Under the pieces are notes generated by a model, which saw only the letters and a program-made list of their open reading frames with translations, did no database searches and was not told where the DNA came from. From Prostheceraeus crozeri (Eukaryota; Platyhelminthes; Polycladida; Euryleptidae), in the NCBI GenBank assembly GCA_907163375.1, contig CAJQUW010011046.1:1-64000 (forward strand): a DNA stretch of 64,000 nucleotides, given 5' to 3'. A program made the position numbers and the translations under genes. Every line of letters begins with the position of its first letter. The first letter of the stretch is position 1. Positions 12,515-21,327 of the stretch are shown here, one piece after another.

Positions 12515-13105
12515 CCCCCGACAACGTAAGTCTGATCACTTCATCGAAAGACGAGGTAAGCGACGGTCGTCGCTCTGAGCTCCCGATATCGGGTGTTTCA
12601 AAGGACTCTATCTTTTGAAGTAGGCAAGCTATCTTCTTACTTCAAAGTTTGTATGATAGAGTTTGATAGTGTCTTTACTACTGATAAAATTTTTTAAAAG
12701 TAGTATGAGTAGTAAAATGTGGAATTTTTTAAAATTCTTAATTTTCAGTTTTTTCAAAGTTTTAACATATAGACTAAGGTTTTCAAGTATCCTGAGTTCA
12801 AATCTGCTATCAGATTTGAAATGTAACTAAGTCTAAGGCAGCTTTGAGGGGTTATATCCAAGCTACTGATCACTACCTTTGACTCGGCGTTGCTGTTACC
12901 ACTTCGGGGCAGTGACAATGATGTCTTCAGCTGTAAAGAGCGGGTATCGGGGAAGATCTCTCACTTCCCTAGTGATCAGTACAAGGCCTTCGGGCTGTCG
13001 ACGGGATCGAGTGCCACTCACTACACTCTTTAGGAATATGACTGTACTACATGATTCCAAACTTATATAAATTTCATTATCTTACAGCTAACGATAAAAT
13101 CAGGC

Positions 13106-14272
13106 ATGGCAAACGATAAGAATCGCAAATATCATGTAAAAATGTGTGTGTGCGGTCGAATAAATCGCAGTGCGGACGCCAAGGCGCATGTGAAGAAGGC
13201 GGGCACCGGCCACATGATTATCTTGAATAGGGTTGCGTGTGTGAAGTGTAGAGTGCTGAAGGGTGATGAGGATGAGGCGCGTTTCTACAGAGTGCATGCT
13301 GACTGTAGTGGTGGTTTAGTGACTGACTTAAGATTTACGCAGTTGATTGTTGAAGAGAGGGAGCGAATGTTGGCGACAGAGCGAGACGGCAAGGTGGAGA
13401 ATGTTGTTGAGAATGATGAGTTGGTGAAAGCAGTTGCTTCGTTGGAGGTTGAGATTGAGCGAAAGAGAGTGCTTGAGAGTGATGATGAGGATGATGTGGA
13501 TTTAGATAGGGAGCGTGTGAGGAAGCGTGTGAGGAAGTTGAGCTCTTCTTCGTCGGAGGTGTCCAACATCGTTGTTGAGGACCCCCCGCAGAGCTCATCT
13601 TCCCCAAAAGTGAAGAGTGGTGGGATTCGTGTGCAGTCGGCGAGGTGGTTGAAGGATGAAGAGAAGAGGCATGTTTCGCAGCAGATGGCGCATGATTTGT
13701 TGGTGAATAAGTATGAGAATTTGAAGAAAGTGAAGGATGAAGTTGTGAAGGAGTTGGATGAGTTGAAAAAGAAGGAACTGAAGTCGAAGGAGGTAGCGGA
13801 TGAAAATATTAGAATGAGGCGTAGTGTGACTGATTTGAAGAAAAAGACGCGAGAGTTGGAAGAGAAGAATGATGAGTGTGAGAAGAGGGCGAGTGCTGCG
13901 GGGAGAAGAATCAGAGATGCAGAAGCGAAGTTTGAGGAGATGATGAAGGAGATGAGTGTGTTGAGAGCGAGGAATGTTGAGTTGGAGAGGACTGTGGCTC
14001 GGTGGGGTGATGAGAGGCAGGCGTTTGAGAAGTTGGAGCGCATGAGGGATGAGTGGAGTCGTTTGAATGAGGATCGTTTGTTTGAGTTTCACATCCCTAT
14101 TCGGGATAATCATTTGGTCGGCGAAGTATTGGTAAATCAAAGCCTCGACGAATCAATAATTTGCTATAATGGCCATCCGACGAAAAAATGTTTGCACGCC
14201 AGCCTACGAATGCGCGGTCACTTACACAAATTTTCTATTCGGAAGCGCGCGAGACTGCCAAAGGATGGATAA
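13106..14272 (+). CDS. Coiled-coil protein with Cys/His-rich head (388 aa), unknown
   Basis: The first 65 residues carry a possible zinc-binding pattern: CVC near residue 13, CVKC near residue 48 and an HADC near residue 70. An acidic and Ser-rich middle follows (ESDDEDDVD, SSSSSE), then a long heptad-like coiled coil rich in Glu, Lys and Arg (about residues 185-340). The start has a good context (AGGC ATG G) just after the putative 5'-UTR acceptor. The frame ends 5 nt before a GTAAGTG donor-like site (14278) with a TTGCAG acceptor at about 14337, so the transcript may be spliced in its 3' part. It is not a standard Polinton core gene and I do not recognise it. A scaffold, DNA-binding or fibre-like role would be guesswork. 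Confidence 0.7.
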   Translation: MANDKNRKYHVKMCVCGRINRSADAKAHVKKAGTGHMIILNRVACVKCRVLKGDEDEARFYRVHADCSGGLVTDLRFTQLIVEERERMLATERDGKVENVVENDELVKAVASLEVEIERKRVLESDDEDDVDLDRERVRKRVRKLSSSSSEVSNIVVEDPPQSSSSPKVKSGGIRVQSARWLKDEEKRHVSQQMAHDLLVNKYENLKKVKDEVVKELDELKKKELKSKEVADENIRMRRSVTDLKKKTRELEEKNDECEKRASAAGRRIRDAEAKFEEMMKEMSVLRARNVELERTVARWGDERQAFEKLERMRDEWSRLNEDRLFEFHIPIRDNHLVGEVLVNQSLDESIICYNGHPTKKCLHASLRMRGHLHKFSIRKRARLPKDG

Positions 14273-14407
14273 CTTGGTAAGTGAAAAGTAAATAAGATAG
14301 TATATCCTATTCTAATACATATCATTTTCATTGCAGATCTTTGCCCGGCTTCACCACCCCATCAATTCACTCCCGAGAACGAACCACCGGTTCTCTTAAG
14401 GGCCACC

Positions 14408-14524
14408 ATGGGGCAAGACATGATAGAACCTCCTCGCGGTTTGCCCTGGGCAGTCTTCGGACTGGCGAATACTATCATTAAGTTGAATCTGCTATCAGTC
14501 AACTTGAACGTTGCGTCGCGTTAG
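14408..14524 (+). CDS. Micro-ORF, cassette copy 1 (38 aa)
   Basis: It starts MGQDMIEPPRGLPW and continues with a hydrophobic or amphipathic stretch (AVFGLANTIIKLNLLSVNLNV). The start context is GCCACCATGG, an ideal Kozak sequence. The shared part is 35 residues, after which each copy runs into different sequence and stops soon. It could be a small membrane-active peptide or an upstream regulatory ORF. Translation is unproven. Confidence 0.35.
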   Translation: MGQDMIEPPRGLPWAVFGLANTIIKLNLLSVNLNVASR

Positions 14525-14529
14525 AGGGG

Positions 14530-14537
14530 TATATAAA
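14530..14537 (+). promoter_or_regulatory. TATA box (TATATAAA)
   Basis: It lies 39 nt before the ATG of the 14569 gene, implying a leader of only about 10 nt. Confidence 0.65.
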
Positions 14538-14568
14538 CCACTACCTCTCATTTCATTTCATTTCAATC

Positions 14569-14796
14569 ATGCAGACGCCGAACAGTCAAGTCAGCTCTCC
14601 TCGCGGACCGCAGTTAAGGCCGCGAAATTTATTTGATGAATTTCTTAGAATAGAGGAGCAAGACAGAGTCCACAACAATCTTGCTCGGATTGGCAATCCG
14701 ATGACAGCAACTGCTGTCAATCCAACGGAATGGCGCTACATTCCACTTTTTAGCCATGTACCAGTTAGTGTGGAAGTCGACAGTGCTACCAAATAG
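14569..14796 (+). CDS. Small unknown protein (75 aa)
   Basis: A 75-codon frame follows directly after a TATA box. The product is polar, with an N-terminal Pro/Ser/Arg-rich part (SPRGPQLRPRN) and an acidic middle (FDEFLRIEEQD). No domain is recognised. It sits between cassette copies 1 and 2 and is co-oriented with the neighbouring small gene, so both may belong to one expanded accessory locus. A real gene is favoured by the promoter position rather than by homology. Confidence 0.45.
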   Translation: MQTPNSQVSSPRGPQLRPRNLFDEFLRIEEQDRVHNNLARIGNPMTATAVNPTEWRYIPLFSHVPVSVEVDSATK

Positions 14797-14883
14797 AGAG
14801 TCAAAGACTCTCTCAGTAGAATTGGTAGGGTGTAAGATGACGTTACTCCCGAGAACGAACCACCGGTTCTCTTAAGGGCCACC

Positions 14884-15021
14884 ATGGGGCAAGACATGAT
14901 AAAACCTCCTCGCGGTTTGCCCTGGGCAGTCTTCGGACTGGCGAATACTATCATTAAGTTGAATCTGCTATCAGTCAACTTGAACGTTATGCAGTCGATT
15001 GCTATCCCTGAAGCATTCTGA
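14884..15021 (+). CDS. Micro-ORF, cassette copy 2 (45 aa)
   Basis: The same 35-residue core as copy 1 with K at residue 7, again in the GCCACCATGG context, followed by ten copy-specific residues ending EAF. The tail shares GCAGTCGATTGCTATCCCTG with the 206-bp tandem repeats at 15855-16470. Confidence 0.35.
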   Translation: MGQDMIKPPRGLPWAVFGLANTIIKLNLLSVNLNVMQSIAIPEAF

Positions 15022-15053
15022 TTCGCTGTTGAGCAATTCATTGTTGAAAACCC

Positions 15054-15060
15054 TATATAA
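15054..15060 (+). promoter_or_regulatory. TATA box (TATATAA)
   Basis: It lies 48 nt before the ATG of the 15102 gene. Confidence 0.65.
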
Positions 15061-15101
15061 GCCAGAAAATTGTAGCACTTCTCATTCAATTTGAAGTCAC
15101 G

Positions 15102-15356
15102 ATGGAAGCGACATCTGCCGACAACATTCCCGTCTTCATCGATGAAGACAACGCTATTCCGGAGTTCGTCATCCTCGACGAGTGGGATGAAGAGGATGAT
15201 AAGAAGGGGAAGATCGAGAAGATTGTTTGGACGGATGGGGTGTGGACTCCAAATACCACTCGCATCCGAAAGGTGCCAGATGCACCAGTACGACCTCGGC
15301 GGTATAAGGTCTATGACAACCTAACCGTCATACCCATTGACTATTCCAGCCAATAG
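15102..15356 (+). CDS. Small acidic protein (84 aa), unknown
   Basis: An acidic N-terminal half (FIDEDNAIPEF, DEWDEEDDKKG) is followed by a basic, Pro-containing part (RPRRYKVYDN). The start ACG ATG G is directly downstream of a TATA box, and cassette copy 3 begins about 18 nt after the stop. Not recognised; a small regulatory protein is possible. Confidence 0.5.
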   Translation: MEATSADNIPVFIDEDNAIPEFVILDEWDEEDDKKGKIEKIVWTDGVWTPNTTRIRKVPDAPVRPRRYKVYDNLTVIPIDYSSQ

Positions 15357-15409
15357 TCAACTTAAATTCACACCCCGAGAACGAACCATCGGCTCTCTTA
15401 AGATCCACC

Positions 15410-15562
15410 ATGGGGCAAGACATGATAAAACCTCCACGCGGTTTGCCCTGGGCAGTCTTCGGACTGGCGAATACTATCATTAAGTTGAATCTGCTATCAG
15501 TCAACTTGAACGTTGCAAATGAAGTTCGGTGTAATACTTCCTTTCGACGGGCGATCCTGTAA
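15410..15562 (+). CDS. Micro-ORF, cassette copy 3 (50 aa)
   Basis: The same 35-residue core (K at residue 7) in TCCACCATGG context, then a copy-specific tail ending RRAIL. It overlaps the minus-strand frame at 15497-15742, so at most one of the two tails is likely to be used. Confidence 0.3.
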   Translation: MGQDMIKPPRGLPWAVFGLANTIIKLNLLSVNLNVANEVRCNTSFRRAIL

Positions 15563-15742
15563 AAGGGCGGCGGTGAAACCCGTAGCTATGTATACCGCAA
15601 GGGACATTCGGCAATGGTCAATCTTGTTTAACCTCTCTGCGTAATGTTTGCAAGTGATTGCCTCTGTCTCAACGTAGTATGCATTCGCGCCAGGGCGACA
15701 TTTAGCCATCTGTCGAAGGTTGCCTAAAACTTTCCATTGCAT
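15497..15742 (-). CDS. Unknown frame (81 aa), possibly a downstream exon
   Basis: A minus-strand frame with MQWKVLGNL at its start and a YYVETEAITCKHYAERL segment. It directly follows the 15764-15961 frame on the same strand. A GTGAGTG donor-like site in that frame and a GACAG acceptor-like site before this one suggest two exons of one gene. No domain is recognised with any confidence. Confidence 0.35.
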   Translation of the reverse strand: MQWKVLGNLRQMAKCRPGANAYYVETEAITCKHYAERLNKIDHCRMSLAVYIATGFTAALLQDRPSKGSITPNFICNVQVD

Positions 15743-15763
15743 ACGTTATGAGAACCATGAGTT

Positions 15764-15961
15764 CTACCTGTCTCTATCAATGAGACGAATTGATGAATGG
15801 AATGAAATGGGAGGACACTCACGCGCCACACGCAACATAACACACTTCTCTCTTCCGTAGTCTAACAAGCTCTTTACACATGGATCGTAGTCGATTGCTA
15901 TCCCTGTATCAGAAGTGTAAGCTATCTTAATTTTATTTGACACTATTTCATCTGCCATCAT
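15764..15961 (-). CDS. Unknown frame (65 aa), template of a tandem repeat
   Basis: It begins MMADEIVSNKIKIAYTSDTG. Its first 36 or so codons are the part repeated in the 206-bp tandem units to the right, where two further copies encode variants starting MMIDEIVSNK and stopping after DYGWA. A donor-like GTGAGTG lies near codon 47. Function unknown. Confidence 0.4.
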   Translation of the reverse strand: MMADEIVSNKIKIAYTSDTGIAIDYDPCVKSLLDYGREKCVMLRVARECPPISFHSSIRLIDRDR

Positions 15962-16470
15962 CGTCCATATGAAATGTTTTAAGATTTACAAGTTAGACTA
16001 AGCGTGCTACTATTTCCAAATGAAAAAGTATACATGGTTAAATCATCCACTTAAGCCCATCCGTAGTCTAACAAGCTCTTTACATATGGATCGCAGTCGA
16101 TTGCTATCCCTGTATCAGAAGTGTAAGCTATCTTAATTTTATTTGACATTATTTCATCTATCATCATCGCCCATATGAAATGTTTTAAGATTTACAAGTT
16201 AGACTAAGCGTGCTACTATTTCCAAATGAAAAAGTATACATGGTTAAATCATCCACTTAAGCCCATCCGTAGTCTAACAAGCTCTTTACATATGGATCGC
16301 AGTCGATTGCTATCCCTGTATCAGAAGTGTAAGCTATCTTAATTTTATTTGACACTATTTCATCTATCATCATCGCCCATATGAAATGTTTTAAGATTTA
16401 CAAGTTAGACTAAGCGTGCTACTATTTCCAAATGAAAAAGTATACATGGTTAAATCATCCACTGAAGCCC
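15855..16470. repeat. Three tandem 206-bp units
   Basis: Units at 15855-16060, 16061-16266 and 16267-16470, each starting CCGTAGTCTAACAAGC. The first overlaps the 5' half of the minus-strand gene at 15764-15961; the other two carry only that 5' half. The units differ at a few sites, so the duplication is recent. Confidence 0.95.
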
Positions 16471-16520
16471 CGTTCAAGTAAGTCAGTATGAAAGCAAAGA
16501 TAATACGAAATAAAAATTTA

Positions 16521-16916
16521 TTATGGCATGTATTTCAAAAGGTCTTCATCGTCAATATCGTCCCAGAGTCTGGCTTCACATAGATAACAAAAACAGTTCA
16601 GTTGCTTTAATCGTTCTTCCACTGCGAGCCTCACTTTGTCAATATACTCCCACTCCGCCATAGGTCGTGGCTGGGAGTTAGGGGTGTACCACTCCCATAA
16701 TTGGTGGAGGAACTTGGTGCTGGTGATCTCCATCACATCGTCAGTATCGTACTGGAGATACTTCCACCTCACGCCTGTTAAGTCGGGACACTCCTTCTCA
16801 CATACACTCTCTTCGTTGTCCGCTGGTAATAACACCTTCTCTACCTTCGTTGGAGCGTTTGGTGTTGAGGATGGAGAAGAGAATTTTGTGTTTGGTGTTG
16901 TCGGAGGGCTTGTCAT
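16521..16916 (-). CDS. Unknown protein (131 aa) with CxxC motif
   Basis: A Pro/Thr/Ser-rich N-terminus (TSPPTTPN) precedes a central region with WKYLQYDTDD and LWEWYTP; near the C-terminus are CFCYLC (residues about 111-116) and an acidic DDIDDEDLL tail. AATAAA on the minus strand lies just past the stop (about 16505). It is transcribed divergently from pPolB, sharing the CCAAT-rich intergenic region at 16920-17030. Not recognised; the paired cysteines could bind metal. Confidence 0.6.
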   Translation of the reverse strand: MTSPPTTPNTKFSSPSSTPNAPTKVEKVLLPADNEESVCEKECPDLTGVRWKYLQYDTDDVMEITSTKFLHQLWEWYTPNSQPRPMAEWEYIDKVRLAVEERLKQLNCFCYLCEARLWDDIDDEDLLKYMP

Positions 16917-16973
16917 GTTGACTGTGAATAATAACTTTGAAATGTTTTCTAATTCTTAAGTATCAACAAGCAA

Positions 16974-17025
16974 CCAATCAGAATGAACAGCCAATGAATG
17001 ATGAATATGAAAGTATATATGTAAA
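16974..17025 (+). promoter_or_regulatory. pPolB promoter: two CCAAT boxes and a TATA box
   Basis: CCAAT at 16974-16978 and 16991-16995 is followed by TATATATGTAAA at 17014-17025. About 150 nt downstream is an ATG immediately followed by the donor consensus GTAAGT (about 17174). The same layout recurs on the minus strand at the right end (32716-32859). Confidence 0.6.
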
Positions 17026-17347
17026 GTGACATTCGTGTCATTTCACTCTGTCTTTGTGACATATAAGTGAAGTGTTCTCTGACGACTTCTATATTTGAGG
17101 CGTACAAGTAAACTGCTCTCTCGTGAGGTCTCTATCTTGTTGAAGTATCAACCTTAAACTCGATTTCGTTGAAATGGTAAGTTGAAAATTTCTTCACTCA
17201 TCTCCGTCAAACGTGTGGTTAATAGCATCCTCCTCAATTTCAGCCATCAACTTCATCACCAACGCCCTCCCTTCTCGAGGAAAGTTTAGAGTCGTTGAGT
17301 CAAGGTAGGTTGTAACAATACACTGAGACTTGAACAGAGATGATAGA

Positions 17348-20300
17348 ATGATTTCTCTTTCAGGTGATGTGAGTTCCAGCTCAGGACTCTCGCGACAAGG
17401 CAACGAGTGGGAATGTGCCGACTGCGGACATATGTTTACAAGAAAGCACAGTCTCCTTCGACACATCAAACAACGTGTGTGTCAACGCAAAGCGGCGTCA
17501 ATCTCCGGAGGTGAAGTTGATTCTGACGATGACATCTCCTTTCCTTGCGATTTGTGCCCTCTTTCTTTTGATAGTCACTTTCAGCGATCTTCGCACAGAC
17601 TTCAACACACGCATGCAAATGATCACTACACCAACGGTACCTCTACCATCTCCTTCATTAATGTTTCACATAATAATTTAGTACGCGACTACTGCATGGA
17701 GTCCAATACTCAAATAGTAGATTTTTCTGAGTGGCTCCTTCAAAATTCTAACATTATCGAAGCGCTCTTCAACAATTTAGACAATTTTAGAATGAAGGCG
17801 CTCATCTACCTCAAACTAAAATATATTAAGATAGATTTTCAAACGGGTCAAGTGACGGAGAGAATACAGTTTCATGTTCCTTCCTCTTCCGCAACCGAAG
17901 TTGTAGACTGCGAGTCTTGGCTAAATTTTCACATTCAATGTTTAAAATCAAATGTAGATAAATTCAATCAACGCGACAGCGCTCTCATTTTTGATGGTGT
18001 GGACTCAGCCATATTCAAAATTTCACTATTAGAAAGTCATGCAGCTCGAGGTACATTTAAACTACCAAAAACGTTGTATGATAAGAAAGCTGTCATCAAT
18101 GTCGATTGTAAATCACAGTGTTTCAAATATGCAGTCCTATCCATCCTTCACTATAATGATATGAACGCGAATCGAAATCATACCTATAGCTATAGACAGT
18201 GGGAGGATGAACTAGACTTTGAAGGTTGTGATAGTAACAACATGAAAATCAAAGATGTAGAAACGTTCGAAAAACATAATAAGATTAAAATTGTCGTTCA
18301 CGTGTGGGAGAAGGGGTTGAAGGGTGCCCGCTATAATTCACGTTCAACTTGTTATGAACGTGTAGTCAACCTCATATTAGTAAAACAAGATGATAGCGAG
18401 GAATGGCACTACTGTGGTATTCCCAAAATCTCTCGCTTGTACACTCACTTGGGGCACTCTAAAAGAGGTGAACATTTTGTATGCGACCGCTGCATCCGCT
18501 CCTTTTGGAGTAAAGATAAATTTGAAACTCACTATGAATGGTGCAAGCGAGGTAAATTACAAATGGAACGCATGCCCAAAGATAAAATATTTTCACATAG
18601 GGATAATGGTGACAAATTAAGTCCCCTGCGTATCATTTACGCAGACATAGAATGCTACATTGATGATATCATCCACAAGCCAGCAGCCATATCCTGCTAT
18701 GAAGTATGGCATGATCACTTTAGGAATAGACAAAACAAAATGCATACTTGGCAAGGTGAAGATTGTATTTCAAAATTTCTAGAATTTCTCGATAAAGCTG
18801 CTAAATTTCAACAATCATATGATTCCCAATTGCAGCGTAAGTCACTACACATGTCAGATGAAGACAAAAAAAAATTTGAAAGTTGCACATCGTGCCCTAA
18901 ATGTCATAAAACGTTTGATGACGATAAAATTAAGAAAGTGCGTGATCGTGATCACATCACTGGTAAATTTAGAAACGCACTCTGCTCCAAATGTAACTTT
19001 TCACTTAGGTTGAGACGTCGTGTACTACCCGTCATTTTTCATAACTTTAAGGGCTATGACAGTCAATTGCTCATAAAAGGAGGGTTGAGCCACATGAAAT
19101 CGTGGCAGTTCAATGTTATAGCACAAACGAGAGAAAAATTCATGGCAATGACAGCAAAAGTACCAGTAGATAAAACTAAAGAAAATAAGACAGTCTTCTT
19201 CGAAATAAAATTTTTAGATTCATTTCAATTCATGTCAGCGTCACTAGCTTCTCTCGTTCGTAATCTCAAGTTTCTTCCCCATAGTCAAACTTTGAAGAAA
19301 CACTATCCAAACTTAACGGATGAAATAATCACTCGCAAAGGAGTCTTTCCCTATGCGTATTTTAGCTCAATGTCTAAACTAAATGAAACAACCCTTCCTT
19401 CCATTGACAAATTCCAAAACGATTTGACGGGTGAAGATTGTCCAGTAGAGGACTATGAACATGCTCAAGAGGCATGGTTAAAATTTAATTGTAAAACATT
19501 TGGCGATTATATGATCGCTTACTTAGAATTAGACGTCATTTTGCTGGCTGATGTCTTTCAGGAATTTCGACGAGTGACATTAGAAGAAGACAAATTAGAT
19601 CCTGTCCACTTTGTCAGTCTACCAGCCATGTCCTTTAAATCAGCCTTTAAAATGACTGGTGAGACCATTCATCTCTTACAAGACCCGGAGATGTATAATA
19701 TATTTGAGCGCGGAATACGCGGTGGTCTCACATTTGTAAATAAACATCATATAAAATCTGAAACAGTAGGTGATGATCATATCCACCTAAAGTACTATGA
19801 CCAAAATAATTTATATGGCAGTTCACTGTCTAAACCACTACCTCATTCCGAGTTTAGTTGGTTAAATCAAGATGAGCTTGAGTATTACTCCAACCCTTCA
19901 AACGTACTGAAGATTCCAGATGAAGGTGATTGGGGATATTATTTTGAAGTGGATTTGATTTATCCAAATAGCATTAAAAATAAAACTGCTGATTTCCCAC
20001 TCGCACCTGAATCTGGTGAAGTGACTGAAGATATGTTTTCACCATTCATGTCACAATTTCATGATAACTTAATAGAGTGTGGACAGCCAAGGTACAAACC
20101 ATGCCGCAAACTTTTACTCACCCAATATGATAAGAAAAATTATCTCGTACACTTCTGCATATTAAAATTCTATTTAGAAATGGGCATGCTTCTAAAGTCA
20201 GTTCACCGCATTATCAAATTTAGACAGAAAGCCTTCCTCAAAACCTACATAGATAGTAACAGTCAAAAACGTGCACTCGCCCAAAATAATTTTGAAAAGG

Positions 20301-21148
20301 ATTTTTATAAATATAAGAATAACAGCCTATTCGGAAAGACCATGGAGGATGTTAAAAAACGTATGAATTACACACTAGTCGTTGATGAACAAAAATATCA
20401 CAAATTGACCTCATCACCTCTTTTCATTGATAGAGACATCATCAATGAGGATCTTGTAGGTGTTAAAATGATTAAATCAGAAGTTGAGTTGTGCGAACCC
20501 ATCTATATTGGGCAAGCCGTTTTAGATTATTCCAAGCTTGAAATGTATCAACTCTTCTACAAAATATTAAAACCGTGTCCTCTCGTAAAAGAGGTTTGCT
20601 TGCTGGGTGGTGATACAGATAGTTTCTTTTTAGGAATTACCACTCAAAAAGATTTAAATTTTAATGAAGTAGGCAAGTCATTAGAAAAATATTTCGATAC
20701 ATCTAACTACAATCCCACTCATCCACTCTATTCCATACAGAATAAAGCCAAACTTGGTTGTTTTAAGGATGAAACAGCAGGAAAGGAAATAGATGAAATG
20801 ATTCTCCTCCGTCCTAAAATGTATTCCATGAAATTAAAAGAATGTGCAGATAGTATTAAGCGTGCTAAAGGTATATCAAAATCCATTGTTCATAAAATGA
20901 AACATCGGTCCTATAAGAAGGCCTATAAAAATAAAACTATAACGTTTGTCAATATGACAATCTTAAAATCACAAGTTCATACTGTGAAAACGTACACATT
21001 TAAGAAACGAGCACTTTCAGCATGGGAGGATAAGAGGTGTTGGATAGGACATAACACATCTCTTCCACATGGACATCCTGACACAAACATACCTCCACCC
21101 AAAAGAATAAAACTCACGCTACCACATTCAGGAGATGTATTGACATAA
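17348..21148 (+). CDS. Protein-primed DNA polymerase B (pPolB) of Polinton 1
   Basis: Family B polymerase that replicates the element by protein priming. Two N-terminal C2H2-like fingers (CADCGHMF...H; CDLCPLSF...H) lead into a shared N-terminal domain, another Cys/His finger (CDRCIRSFWS), and then the exonuclease with DIE in YADIECYIDD (about residue 430). An endonuclease-VII-like Cys/His insert follows (CPKC, DHITGKFRNALCSKCN), then Exo II NFKGYDS. Polymerase motif A is YDQNNLYGSSL (about residue 820), motif B KNNSLFGKT (about 990) and motif C GGDTDSFF (about 1090). The frame is open throughout. The first in-frame ATG is used here, but the true N-terminus may come from a 5' exon, because an ATG|GTAAGT lies about 170 nt upstream. 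Convergent with the minor-capsid block. Confidence 0.95.
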   Translation: MISLSGDVSSSSGLSRQGNEWECADCGHMFTRKHSLLRHIKQRVCQRKAASISGGEVDSDDDISFPCDLCPLSFDSHFQRSSHRLQHTHANDHYTNGTSTISFINVSHNNLVRDYCMESNTQIVDFSEWLLQNSNIIEALFNNLDNFRMKALIYLKLKYIKIDFQTGQVTERIQFHVPSSSATEVVDCESWLNFHIQCLKSNVDKFNQRDSALIFDGVDSAIFKISLLESHAARGTFKLPKTLYDKKAVINVDCKSQCFKYAVLSILHYNDMNANRNHTYSYRQWEDELDFEGCDSNNMKIKDVETFEKHNKIKIVVHVWEKGLKGARYNSRSTCYERVVNLILVKQDDSEEWHYCGIPKISRLYTHLGHSKRGEHFVCDRCIRSFWSKDKFETHYEWCKRGKLQMERMPKDKIFSHRDNGDKLSPLRIIYADIECYIDDIIHKPAAISCYEVWHDHFRNRQNKMHTWQGEDCISKFLEFLDKAAKFQQSYDSQLQRKSLHMSDEDKKKFESCTSCPKCHKTFDDDKIKKVRDRDHITGKFRNALCSKCNFSLRLRRRVLPVIFHNFKGYDSQLLIKGGLSHMKSWQFNVIAQTREKFMAMTAKVPVDKTKENKTVFFEIKFLDSFQFMSASLASLVRNLKFLPHSQTLKKHYPNLTDEIITRKGVFPYAYFSSMSKLNETTLPSIDKFQNDLTGEDCPVEDYEHAQEAWLKFNCKTFGDYMIAYLELDVILLADVFQEFRRVTLEEDKLDPVHFVSLPAMSFKSAFKMTGETIHLLQDPEMYNIFERGIRGGLTFVNKHHIKSETVGDDHIHLKYYDQNNLYGSSLSKPLPHSEFSWLNQDELEYYSNPSNVLKIPDEGDWGYYFEVDLIYPNSIKNKTADFPLAPESGEVTEDMFSPFMSQFHDNLIECGQPRYKPCRKLLLTQYDKKNYLVHFCILKFYLEMGMLLKSVHRIIKFRQKAFLKTYIDSNSQKRALAQNNFEKDFYKYKNNSLFGKTMEDVKKRMNYTLVVDEQKYHKLTSSPLFIDRDIINEDLVGVKMIKSEVELCEPIYIGQAVLDYSKLEMYQLFYKILKPCPLVKEVCLLGGDTDSFFLGITTQKDLNFNEVGKSLEKYFDTSNYNPTHPLYSIQNKAKLGCFKDETAGKEIDEMILLRPKMYSMKLKECADSIKRAKGISKSIVHKMKHRSYKKAYKNKTITFVNMTILKSQVHTVKTYTFKKRALSAWEDKRCWIGHNTSLPHGHPDTNIPPPKRIKLTLPHSGDVLT

Positions 21149-21298
21149 TCAACTTTAACTCAGTATTTTGATGTTGCTTTTTGTAGATATACATGGTTGT
21201 TTTATGTATCGCATGAGATCGTTTCTTCCTTGTGAATATATGCCTACAGTCAGCCCATTCCCCCTATATCTGTGAAAAGACTTTTTCATATACATATT

Positions 21299-21312
21299 TT
21301 TATTTCAATAAA
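21299..21312. terminator. Convergent poly(A) signals
   Basis: AATAAA on the plus strand (21307-21312, for pPolB) and on the minus strand (21299-21304, for the 21328 gene) lie back to back in the short convergent intergenic region. Confidence 0.6.
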
Positions 21313-21327
21313 CATATCACAATGACT

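Larger units (their letters stand above)
14372..15514 (+). repeat. 141-bp cassette repeated three times
   Basis: Near-identical copies lie at 14372-14512, 14848-14988 and 15374-15514, each starting CCCGAGAACGAACCA and ending CAACTTGAACGTT. Small TATA-driven genes sit between them. Each copy holds a micro-ORF beginning inside CCACCATGGGGC. Differences between copies fall mostly upstream of that ATG; inside it I see one amino-acid difference (E/K at residue 7) and one synonymous change. Confidence 0.95.

Noticed and set aside
13285-14140. Long antisense frames (252, 181 and 90 codons) opposite the coiled-coil gene
   Set aside because: Shadows caused by the Glu/Lys-rich codon pattern; Phe/Ser- and Leu/His-rich without domains.
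15497-15961. RuvC-like resolvase suggested by the YVETEA segment
   Set aside because: One short acidic motif without the other catalytic residues in order is not enough.
17194-17469. 91-codon minus-strand frame overlapping the pPolB start
   Set aside because: Overlaps promoter-proximal intron and zinc-finger coding sequence; no domain.
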